Shown here in pieces: positions 1 through 6,000 of a stretch of DNA of 6,092 nt. Position 1 is the stretch's first letter. The number at the start of each line of letters is the position of its first letter. The notes beneath the pieces were generated by a model. It was not told the DNA's origin and searched no databases. It saw nothing but the letters and a program-made list of their open reading frames with translations. The translations under genes and the position numbers were made by a program. Source of the DNA: Opitutaceae bacterium (GTDB lineage Bacteria; Verrucomicrobiota; Verrucomicrobiae; Opitutales; Opitutaceae); assembly GCA_031266495.1 (NCBI GenBank), contig JAISAX010000249.1:1-6092 (forward strand). The letters run 5' to 3'.

Positions 1-2158
1 CATTCGCCAGACCGTTGCGTGCGAACAGCGCCGCGGGGTCGGGATCGCGGCCCATAAACTTGCGGAACAGGTCGGCGGGCGGCTCGGAGTTGCCCTTGCT
101 CAGGATGTGCTCGACGAACTGCGCGCCGACCTCCGGGGAAAAAATCCCGTCGCGACGGAAACGGGTGAACGCGTCCGCATCCAGCACCTCCGCCCACTTG
201 TAGGAATAATAACCGGCGGCGTAACCGACCGGGTCGCTGAAAAGGTGGCCGAAGCGACGCACGATGGTCGGCGACGGCGGCTCGGTGGGGATCATGCAGT
301 CGGCCACGACGGCGCGCGCCTTCGCTTCGAGATCGCCGTCGGTGAAATCGCCAGCGCGCAGGTGGAGCACGAGATCCATCTTCGCGAACTGCATCTGGCG
401 CATCGTGGCGCACGCGGAGCGGAAATTGCGGGCGGCGATCATTTTTTCGAAAAGGTCGCCGGGGATCGGCGTATCCGTCTCGTGGTGACGCGCGAAGAGG
501 TCGAGGCTCTCGCGCTCCCAGCACCAGTTTTCCATGATTTGCGAAGGCAGCTCGACAAAATCCCAGGCGACGTTGACGCCGTTGAGCGATTTCACCGGCA
601 CCTCGCCGAGAAGGTGATGGAGCAGGTGGCCGAACTCGTGGAAAATCGTCTCGACCTCGCGGTGCGTGAGCAGCGCCGGACGACCGGGGCCGGGCGGGGT
701 GAGGTTGCCGCAGATGTAGCCAAGATGCGGCGCGCGCGGGCCGTCGGAGCGCGGGCCGCCGGTAACGAGGTAGCCCATCCACGCGCCGCCGCGCTTCGAT
801 TCGCGCGGATGCCAGTCGGCGTAGAACGAGCCGACATGCCGGCCAGCGCGGTCGTGCATGTCGTAAAACTTCACGTCGGGGTGCCAGACCTCGACCTCCC
901 CGTCCGCACGCTCCGCGATCCGCAGGCCGAACACCCGCGAGGCCAGTTCAAACAGGCCGGCGATCACGCGGCCGACCTCGAAGTACGGACGCAGCGCCTC
1001 GTCATCGAATGCGTAACGCTGCTGGCGGAGTTTTTCCGCGAAATACGGAACGGACCACGGCGCGAGCGGGCCGGCCCGGCCGTTTCGCTCGCCCGCTGTT
1101 TTACCGGCGAATTGCTCCAGCTCCTCGCATTCGCGCACGAAGGCCGCCCGCGCCCGCCGCTCCATGTCCTCGACAAACGCGAGCGCCGCCGCGCCGCCGC
1201 CGGCCATGCGGCGTTCGAGGACGAGATCGGGAAAATGCGGCTTGCCCAGCAGCCGGGCTTTCTCGGCGCGCAGGGCGAGGATGCGTTGCACGAGCGCGGT
1301 GTTGTCGTGCGGGGCCTGCGCGCCGACCTGGCTGGCGGCGGTCCAGACTTCGCGGCGTAATGCTTCGTCGTCGGCGCGGGTGAGCACGGGCTCCTGCGAG
1401 GGCGCGTGGAGCGTGAATCGCCAGACGGGTTTCGCGCCCTGGCCGTCGGCGTCGCCGTCGCCGTCGCCGTCGCTGCCGGGATCCTTGTCGCGGGCGGACT
1501 GGCGGGCGGCGGCGATGGCGTGGGCGGGCAAGCCGGCGAGGCGCGATTCGTCCTCGATCACGAGTTGCCAGGCGTTGGTGGCGTCGAGCACGTTTTCCGA
1601 ATACTTCCGGGTGAGTCCGGCGAGTTCGCTTTCGATCTGTTCGATGCGGGCGCGTCCGGTGTCGGGCAGGTCGGCGCCGGCCTGGCGGAAATCGGCCAGC
1701 GTTTCGTCCAGAAAACGTCGATACACGCCGGCGACCGCATCGGCGGCGGGCGAGGCGGCAAAGGTCTTCAGCCGCTGCCAGAGGGCGTTGTTGAGCGGGA
1801 TGCCGGCCAGGAAAGCGGAGACTTTCGGGAGCATCGCGTTGTGCGCCTCGCGCAGCGCGGGCGAGTCGCTGACGGATTGCAGGTGCGTGACCTTGCCCCA
1901 GGCGAAGTGGAGCGGCTCGGTGGCACGTTCGAGCGCGAGGAAGGTGTTTTTATATGTGAGCCCGCCAGCGTCGAGCGCGGCAATGGCGTCGATGGCGGCC
2001 CGGGCGTCGGCAAGCGCCGCCTCGATGGCGGGCGGGATCCGTTCGGGCCGGTGCTGCGACCAGCGGATGGCAAAGGCGGGATCGAGAAAGGGATTGGCGG
2101 CGGGGCCGGAATGACCGGATGTGGCGGCGGAACGGCGGGAGTCGGTGGCGATTGGCAT
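1..2158 (-). CDS. M3 family zinc oligopeptidase (oligopeptidase A/PrlC-like), 3' end cut by window
   Basis: Cytoplasmic metallopeptidase expected to cleave short peptides, including degraded signal peptides and proteolysis products. Translated from ATG 2158, it reads 719 codons to the window edge with no stop. The zinc site is HEFGH at residues 507-511 (H507, E508, H511), with the third ligand E536 in VELPSQ, exactly 29 residues after H507 as in thimet oligopeptidase. Near the C-terminus GYAAGYYSYKW (645-655) supplies the substrate-binding tyrosines Y646 and Y653. The N-terminus (NPFLDP at 22-27) matches OpdA-type enzymes. The known family length of about 680 residues and the closing RNGLAN suggest only a few residues are missing. 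An in-frame ATG at 2242 would add 28 residues; 2158 is preferred because GGCGGA lies just upstream and family homology begins only at residue 22. An Asp-Gly insert at residues 230-239 is unusual. The Dcp subfamily is a less likely assignment. Confidence 0.95.
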   Translation of the reverse strand, partial: MPIATDSRRSAATSGHSGPAANPFLDPAFAIRWSQHRPERIPPAIEAALADARAAIDAIAALDAGGLTYKNTFLALERATEPLHFAWGKVTHLQSVSDSPALREAHNAMLPKVSAFLAGIPLNNALWQRLKTFAASPAADAVAGVYRRFLDETLADFRQAGADLPDTGRARIEQIESELAGLTRKYSENVLDATNAWQLVIEDESRLAGLPAHAIAAARQSARDKDPGSDGDGDGDADGQGAKPVWRFTLHAPSQEPVLTRADDEALRREVWTAASQVGAQAPHDNTALVQRILALRAEKARLLGKPHFPDLVLERRMAGGGAAALAFVEDMERRARAAFVRECEELEQFAGKTAGERNGRAGPLAPWSVPYFAEKLRQQRYAFDDEALRPYFEVGRVIAGLFELASRVFGLRIAERADGEVEVWHPDVKFYDMHDRAGRHVGSFYADWHPRESKRGGAWMGYLVTGGPRSDGPRAPHLGYICGNLTPPGPGRPALLTHREVETIFHEFGHLLHHLLGEVPVKSLNGVNVAWDFVELPSQIMENWCWERESLDLFARHHETDTPIPGDLFEKMIAARNFRSACATMRQMQFAKMDLVLHLRAGDFTDGDLEAKARAVVADCMIPTEPPSPTIVRRFGHLFSDPVGYAAGYYSYKWAEVLDADAFTRFRRDGIFSPEVGAQFVEHILSKGNSEPPADLFRKFMGRDPDPAALFARNGLAN
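1445..1474 (-). repeat. Hexanucleotide microsatellite inside the M3 peptidase gene
   Basis: Five tandem 6-bp units, GTCGCC-like on the plus strand: GTCGGC, three exact GTCGCC copies, then GTCGCT. Read on the coding (minus) strand they give an alternating Asp-Gly run, S229-DGDGDGDAD-G239. The run lies in the helical N-terminal half of the peptidase, well before the catalytic motif. Because units are 6 bp, gain or loss changes the protein by two residues without a frameshift. It is probably a surface loop grown by replication slippage. Confidence 0.85.
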
Positions 2159-2474
2159 GGAATGTCCGCCAAGCGAATCCGATGCCGCCGCCCGGGCAAG
2201 CCCGCGAGGCAGACAATCTCGCCTCTGCGCTCCGGGGCACATCTCGAAAACAGAACCTGTTCATTCGCCCGCCCCGCGCCCGCCCGTTATCGACCGGACA
2301 GCGATCACGGCCCAGGCAAAACCCTGGCTCATGGATATGTTGATACATTGCCGGGGAACCACCGTTTGCCCTTGAGGCGGTTGCCGGACTCAACGGGGAT
2401 GGGTATCTCGCGCCACCGACGCCGACGGGACGCTTCCGGAAAACCCGCAAGCCTCCCGCCAACGTGGCCGGGAA

Positions 2475-2490
2475 GGCGTCCCCCGACGCC
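2475..2490. repeat. Perfect GC hairpin GGCGTC-CCCC-GACGCC
   Basis: Six-bp perfect arms (2475-2480 and 2485-2490) around a CCCC loop, ending 17 bp before an ATG at 2508. An overlapping alternative pairing joins GGGACGC (2427-2433) with GCGTCCC (2476-2482), so the two structures would exclude each other. Short GC arms are common in DNA this rich in GC, so a function is only possible. No T-run follows, which argues against an intrinsic terminator. Confidence 0.45.
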
Positions 2491-2537
2491 CTCATCTCGA
2501 ATACACCATGACACAACTCATCCAGACCCGTTCGCCC

Positions 2538-2559
2538 GTTGCGCGCCGCCACGCGCAAC
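2538..2559. repeat. Inverted repeat GTTGCGCG / CGCGCAAC
   Basis: Perfect 8-bp arms (2538-2545 and 2552-2559) separated by six bases, just upstream of the 42-bp palindrome array. Its centre does not fall on the array's 42-bp grid, and its sequence differs from the array core, so it is listed separately. It could be an extra operator or hairpin in the leader of the downstream gene. Confidence 0.5.
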
Positions 2560-2560
2560 C

Positions 2561-2830
2561 TGCCGTTTGCGACCGCAACCCTGCGCGGCCACCGGTTCAG
2601 GCCCTCGGGACGCCCCGCAACCCCGCCCCGGGCCAGGTTCAGGCTTTCGGGGAGCCCCGAAAGCCCGCCCCGCGTCCGGATCAGGTCTCCGGGGCGCCCC
2701 GAAACACCGTCCCGCGCCAGATTCATGCCTTCGGGGCGCCCCGAAGCACTACTTTTTGTTCATACCGGGGTTTCGGGGAGCCCCGAAACCCTGCCCGACG
2801 GCCAGAAACACTCTCCGGGGCTGCCCGGAA
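2561..2830. repeat. Array of 18-bp palindromes on an exact 42-bp period
   Basis: Six 18-bp palindromic units start at 2603, 2645, 2687, 2729, 2771 and 2813, every step exactly 42 bp. The core is TTTCGGGG-AG/CG-CCCCGAAA. The unit at 2645 is strongest, with arms extending to 11 bp (2642-2665). The 24-bp spacers are also related, of the form CCCGCCCCG-GCCAG-TTCAGGC, except the one at 2747-2770, which is T-rich and diverged. A decayed unit is visible at 2561-2602, aligning well over its right half. The array ends about 45 bp before ATG 2876. The similar spacers mark a tandem repeat, not a CRISPR array. Possible roles are a multi-site operator, a structured 5' leader, or a protein-binding array; the sequence alone does not decide. 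Confidence 0.9.
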
Positions 2831-2875
2831 ACCATCCGAAATCTGCAAAACATCCTCCATAACTATCAAAACACC

Positions 2876-3772
2876 ATGAAATTGCATACGCTTGAAATCG
2901 GCCGCCTGCGCAACGAGGAACTGTACCAGTTCCAGACGGACCTGCAAAACCTCCTCAAGAACAGCGACCCTGTAAAAACCGGACTGGGAGGCGTCCTCTA
3001 TGGCGAATTCAACCGCCTGCGGGTCGAGACCGACGCCGCCCTGCAACCCGCCCGCCGGAGCGCGCTCACCCCGATCCTCGCCGAGGAGGACGCCCAGCGC
3101 GACCAGCTTTACGGAGCCCTGCGCGATCTCGCCACCCTCTACGCCGGACGTCACTACGAAGCCAACAAACGACCCGTCGCCGCGCAGCTCCTCGTCACCC
3201 TCGACAAGTACAAACGCGACATCGCCGACGGCACCTACAACGAGGAGACGGCCGCCATCACCAACCTCGTCGAGGACCTGCAAGCCGCCACCGTCGCCGC
3301 CCCGCAGGTTGACACCCTCGGGCTCAACGGCTGGGTGAACGCGCTGGCCAACGCCAACAACAAATTCACGACCGACCTCGCCGCCCGCTACGCCGAGACG
3401 GCCGCCCGGCCCGCCACCGGAGCCATGCGCGACCTGCGCCCCCTCATCGAACAAAACCTGCGCGCCATTTTCGAGAAAGTGAACGCCCTCTCGCTGACCG
3501 CCCCCGATGCCGCCGCCGCCACAGCGATCGACACCTTTATAGCCGCGCTCAACGCCCGGATCGATTACTACGCCCGAGCCGCCGCCCGCCACGGCAAACG
3601 CAAGACGCCCGACGCTCCGGACACCCCCGACACAGCCCCCGACGCCGACGGAAACACCCCCGACGCCCCCGGCAACGGCACCGGCGCTGACAACACCGGC
3701 GAAGCCGAGATCACGATCCCCGTGCCGCTCGAAGTGGATGTCACCGCCCCCGCCCACACCAAAAAACCCTGA
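2876..3772 (+). CDS. DUF6261-like protein of unknown function with acidic Pro/Thr-rich tail
   Basis: 298 residues, function unknown. The opening, with IGRLRNEELYQFQTD at residues 8-22, resembles the N-terminus of the DUF6261 family, known mainly from Bacteroidota and Verrucomicrobiota; this is recalled, not searched. Residues 1-240 look largely alpha-helical, with Ala, Glu and Arg periodicity (for example LYGALRDLATLYAGR). There is no signal peptide or membrane segment, so a cytoplasmic location is likely. Residues 241-298 form a low-complexity tail rich in Asp, Pro, Thr and Gly with TPDAP repeated, ending in TKKP, and probably disordered. The frame is open far upstream through the palindrome array, but ATG 2876 is chosen because it directly precedes the family-like N-terminus. 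No Shine-Dalgarno is visible; the upstream bases are A/C-rich. The 42-bp array just upstream is the obvious candidate for its control. The propeller gene follows 57 bp later. Confidence 0.88.
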   Translation: MKLHTLEIGRLRNEELYQFQTDLQNLLKNSDPVKTGLGGVLYGEFNRLRVETDAALQPARRSALTPILAEEDAQRDQLYGALRDLATLYAGRHYEANKRPVAAQLLVTLDKYKRDIADGTYNEETAAITNLVEDLQAATVAAPQVDTLGLNGWVNALANANNKFTTDLAARYAETAARPATGAMRDLRPLIEQNLRAIFEKVNALSLTAPDAAAATAIDTFIAALNARIDYYARAAARHGKRKTPDAPDTPDTAPDADGNTPDAPGNGTGADNTGEAEITIPVPLEVDVTAPAHTKKP

Positions 3773-3829
3773 CACCCTCCTGCCTCCCGCCCACCCCCCT
3801 CCCGACCACCAATCTCCAGCTCACCAATC

Positions 3830-5908
3830 ATGCGCACCCATCCCGTTAAACCGATGAAGACAACATCCCTGACAAAACCGGGGAACAGCCATGTCGCCGC
3901 GCTTGCGGCAGCAATCGCGATTGCGGTTGCCACGATCAACCCCCTTTCGCCGACCGTCCGCGCCAGCACCCTTACTGCCCCCGACGGCGCGCAGTACGAC
4001 TACTTTGGCTATTCGGTGAGCGCGTCCGGTTCAGGTGCGCTCGTCGGGGCTACCGGCGATGATAGCAATGAGACCAACAACGGCGCGGCCTACTACTACA
4101 AGGAGCTGGACCAGGTGAACGGGAACAGCACGAACGAACCCGTGAAGCTGCTCGCCTCCGACGGCACGGCGGACGACTACTTTGGCGCTTCGGTGAGCCA
4201 GTCGGTGAGCCAGCCGGGAGTCAACGCGCTCGTCGGGGCTTACAGCGCTGACGGCAAGGTGAGCACCAGCGGCTCGGCCTACTACTACAAAGAACTGGAC
4301 AAGGTGAGCGTGCAAATCACGACCGAGACCGTGAAGCTGCTCGCCTCCGATGGCGAGGCGAGCGACTACTTTGGCGAATCGGTGAGCCTGTCGGGAGACA
4401 ACGCGCTCATCGGGGCTCGCGCCGATGACGACAATGAGTGGGCCAGCGGTTCGGCCTACTACTACCACGAGCTGGACCAGGTGAGCGCCAACCTCGCGAG
4501 CCTCCCCGATTACGGGAAGTACAGCACGTACGAGACCGTGAAGCTGCTCGCCTCCGACGGCGCGAGGGAAGACTACTTTGGCTATTCGGTGAGCCTGTCG
4601 GAAGACAACGCGCTCGTCGGGGCTGGTTACGCTGACACCAATGGGAAAAGCAACAGCGGCGCGGCCTACTACTACAAGGAGCTGGACCAGGTGAGCGCCA
4701 ACCTCGCGAACCTCCCCGATTACGGGAAGTACAGCACGTACGAGACCGTGAAGCTGCTCGCCTCCGACGGCGCGCAGCACGACTACTTTGGCTATTCGGT
4801 GAGCCTGTCGGAAGACAACGCGCTCGTCGGAGCTTTCCGCGCTGGCGACAAGGGCGCGGCCTACTACTACAAGGAACTGGACCAGGTGACCGACAACCTC
4901 GCGGACCTCGACGGGTACGAGAAGTACAGCACGTACGAGACCGTGAAGCTGCTCGCCTCCGATGGCGAGGCGGGCGACTACTTTGGCCGTTCGGTGAGCC
5001 TGTCGGGAAACAACGCGCTTGTCGGGGCTATCTACAATAACGGCTATGGAGAAAACAGCGGCGCGGCCTACTACTACAAGGGGCTGGACCAGGTGAACGG
5101 GAACAGCACGACCGAAACCGTGAAGCTGCTCGCTTCCGACGGCGCGGATGAGGACATCTTTGGCGAATCGGTGAGTCTGGACGGCGACCGCTTCGTCATC
5201 GGAGCGACTCACGATGGTGGAATGCCCGGCAAAGCGTACGCGGGCGACATCCGCGCCTTCACGACGCTGGACGCCGCCAACGTCAACGGCACCGCGCTGG
5301 CGACCGACGGCCTCAGCTTCGTCTCGCAGACCGACTGGATCATCGGCGCGACCACCGCCAACAACACCGTAACCCTCACCGCGGGCGACACCGCCGACGT
5401 CACCGCCACCGACAAGGCCGTGTACATCGGCCAGACCGCCGGAGCCGACAACAACACCCTCATCATCGAAGGCACGCTCACCGCCACCACCGTGTACGTG
5501 GGCGCAGGCGGCAGTGACAGCCCCACCACCGGCAACACCCTGCGCTTCACCGAAGCCGCCCTCGCCACCCTCACCATTGACACCCTGTATCTGGACGCCG
5601 GCAATTTCCTGGAGTTCGAAGGCACCGGACTCGACATTGACGACGTGCTCACGCTCCTGCACGGCACCGCCACCGTGCAAGTGCGCGGCAGCAGCAGCGA
5701 GGGCTGGGACACGCTCGACGCGGAGAACGCCGCCACGCTGCTCGCGAAGACGGGCGAGGTGGTGTACGGCGACAACGGCACCTGGACGCGATTCACGACA
5801 TTTTCCGCCCCCGCCGTGCCCGAGCCCGCCGGTTGGGCGGTGTTGGCCGGACTGACCTTGCTGGTATTTGCGGTGGCGTTGCGACGTCCCCGCGGCAAAC
5901 GCGTCTGA
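3830..5908 (+). CDS. Exported FG-GAP beta-propeller protein with PEP-CTERM sorting signal
   Basis: 692 residues, surface or extracellular; no enzymatic motif recognised. A signal peptide covers about residues 1-45: basic start, hydrophobic stretch 22-36, likely cleavage after VRA45. Seven FG-GAP-like repeats begin at D52, D111, D174, D243, D313, D378 and D437, with core DYFGxSVSLSGDNALVGA, each of the first six followed by AYYY(K/H)xLD and VKLLAS. Seven repeats fit one seven-bladed propeller as in integrin alpha chains. The calcium-binding loops of classical FG-GAP repeats are largely degenerate. Residues 480-660 are Thr/Asn/Gly-rich and beta-strand-like. The C-terminus is PEP-CTERM: VPEP (663-666), hydrophobic 669-684, basic RRPRGKR. 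In such proteins exosortase processes the tail and the protein reaches the envelope or matrix. A second in-frame ATG at 3854 also leaves a good signal peptide and may be the true start. No Shine-Dalgarno precedes either ATG. Adhesion or matrix function is inferred. Confidence 0.93.
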   Translation: MRTHPVKPMKTTSLTKPGNSHVAALAAAIAIAVATINPLSPTVRASTLTAPDGAQYDYFGYSVSASGSGALVGATGDDSNETNNGAAYYYKELDQVNGNSTNEPVKLLASDGTADDYFGASVSQSVSQPGVNALVGAYSADGKVSTSGSAYYYKELDKVSVQITTETVKLLASDGEASDYFGESVSLSGDNALIGARADDDNEWASGSAYYYHELDQVSANLASLPDYGKYSTYETVKLLASDGAREDYFGYSVSLSEDNALVGAGYADTNGKSNSGAAYYYKELDQVSANLANLPDYGKYSTYETVKLLASDGAQHDYFGYSVSLSEDNALVGAFRAGDKGAAYYYKELDQVTDNLADLDGYEKYSTYETVKLLASDGEAGDYFGRSVSLSGNNALVGAIYNNGYGENSGAAYYYKGLDQVNGNSTTETVKLLASDGADEDIFGESVSLDGDRFVIGATHDGGMPGKAYAGDIRAFTTLDAANVNGTALATDGLSFVSQTDWIIGATTANNTVTLTAGDTADVTATDKAVYIGQTAGADNNTLIIEGTLTATTVYVGAGGSDSPTTGNTLRFTEAALATLTIDTLYLDAGNFLEFEGTGLDIDDVLTLLHGTATVQVRGSSSEGWDTLDAENAATLLAKTGEVVYGDNGTWTRFTTFSAPAVPEPAGWAVLAGLTLLVFAVALRRPRGKRV
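4190..4213 (+). repeat. Exact 12-bp tandem duplication in blade 2
   Basis: TCGGTGAGCCAG occurs twice back to back (4190-4201 and 4202-4213). It gives SVSQSVSQ where the other blades have SVSLSGDN or similar, so blade 2 carries a short extra segment in its core strand-turn region. It keeps frame and looks like a recent slippage event. Confidence 0.9.
4471..4830 (+). repeat. Near-identical 150-bp direct repeats, 210 bp apart, inside the propeller gene
   Basis: Positions 4471-4620 and 4681-4830 match with few differences, for example GCGAGC versus GCGAAC in the linker and GAGGGAA versus CAGCACG after the DGA motif. They encode the ELDQVSANLA to SEDNALVG segment joining blades 3/4 and 4/5. The similarity at the DNA level, including third codon positions, suggests a recent duplication or gene conversion of one 70-codon blade unit. 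Homologous recombination between the two would remove or add one blade without a frameshift. Confidence 0.88.
5816..5905 (+). other. PEP-CTERM exosortase sorting signal (residues 663-692)
   Basis: The tail has the three standard parts in order: the VPEP box, a hydrophobic span of about 16 residues (669-684), and a basic end with RRPRGKR. It is known that such tails are recognised by an exosortase, usually encoded elsewhere in the genome, and that these proteins are numerous in exopolysaccharide-producing Verrucomicrobiota and Proteobacteria. No exosortase gene is in this window. Confidence 0.9.
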
Positions 5909-5915
5909 TGCGCCC

Positions 5916-5967
5916 GTTTCAGGGTTTCAGGGCGAAAGAAGGGAGAAGAAGGGGGAAGAAGGGGGAA
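5916..5967 (+). repeat. Short tandem repeats and purine tract after the propeller gene
   Basis: Directly after the stop codon are two tandem GTTTCAGG units (5916-5931). A purine-only stretch follows (5934-5968) containing two exact AAGAAGGGGG units (5946-5955 and 5956-5965) and an imperfect copy before them. The tract has strong strand asymmetry (all A/G on the plus strand). No hairpin with T-run is present, so no intrinsic terminator can be called here. Confidence 0.7.
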
Positions 5968-6000
5968 GCGTTGCCGTTTGAATAACTGATGTTACGCGGC

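Larger units (their letters stand above)
2159..2602. promoter_or_regulatory. Divergent intergenic region, promoters not clearly resolved
   Basis: No convincing gene was found here. The region lies between the minus-strand peptidase and the plus-strand DUF6261-like gene, so promoters for both should lie in it or in the array beyond it. The only AT-rich patch is around 2331-2349, next to a short inverted repeat ATGT-TGAT-ACAT. On the plus strand, TTGCCG (2381-2386) and TATCTC (2404-2409) have a 17-bp spacer, but the second matches a -10 box poorly. A near palindrome GAACCTGTTC lies at 2253-2262. Open frames crossing the region on both strands appear to be GC-driven. Confidence 0.4.
3983..5266 (+). 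repeat. Seven coding tandem repeats (FG-GAP blades), 59-70 codons each
   Basis: Blade starts, taken at the Asp of the DG motif, are 3983, 4160, 4349, 4556, 4766, 4961 and 5138, giving in-frame periods of 177, 189, 207, 210, 195 and 177 bp. GTGAAGCTGCTCGC recurs almost unchanged at 4142, 4331, 4538, 4748, 4943 and 5120. Length differences come mainly from the blade-joining linker: blades 3, 4 and 5 have a long form ending in KYSTYE, blades 1 and 6 a short NGNST form. Blade 7 is the most diverged, lacking YYY and the VKLLAS joint, as expected for the closing blade. Confidence 0.93.

Noticed and set aside
107..1360. Plus-strand open frame of 417 codons
   Set aside because: It is antisense to the M3 peptidase, whose catalytic motifs are all present on the minus strand. 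Long antisense frames are expected in DNA this GC-rich.
2253..2262. LexA-like box GAACCTGTTC
   Set aside because: The gap between GAAC and GTTC is two bases, not the four of the known GAAC-N4-GTTC type, and neither neighbouring gene is an SOS gene.
1950..2726. Minus-strand open frame of 258 codons from within the array into the peptidase
   Set aside because: It overlaps the start of the peptidase in another frame, shows no recognisable domain, and its repeated sequence only reflects the palindromes.
2561..2830. CRISPR array
   Set aside because: Repeats are only 18 bp and imperfect, the intervening 24-bp segments are related to each other rather than unique, and no cas genes are near.
1406..2875. 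Long 5' extension of the 2876 gene frame, starting as far up as 1406
   Set aside because: The frame is open, but the upstream part is antisense to the peptidase and then crosses the palindrome array with Arg/Pro/Gly-rich low-complexity sequence. Family-like sequence begins only at ATG 2876.
4031..5680. Minus-strand open frame of 549 codons opposite the propeller gene
   Set aside because: It is the antisense of the repeated FG-GAP blades; its own apparent repeats (VVGRA, GGEQLHG) are complements of the AYYY and VKLLAS codons. The plus strand has a signal peptide, a known repeat fold and PEP-CTERM.
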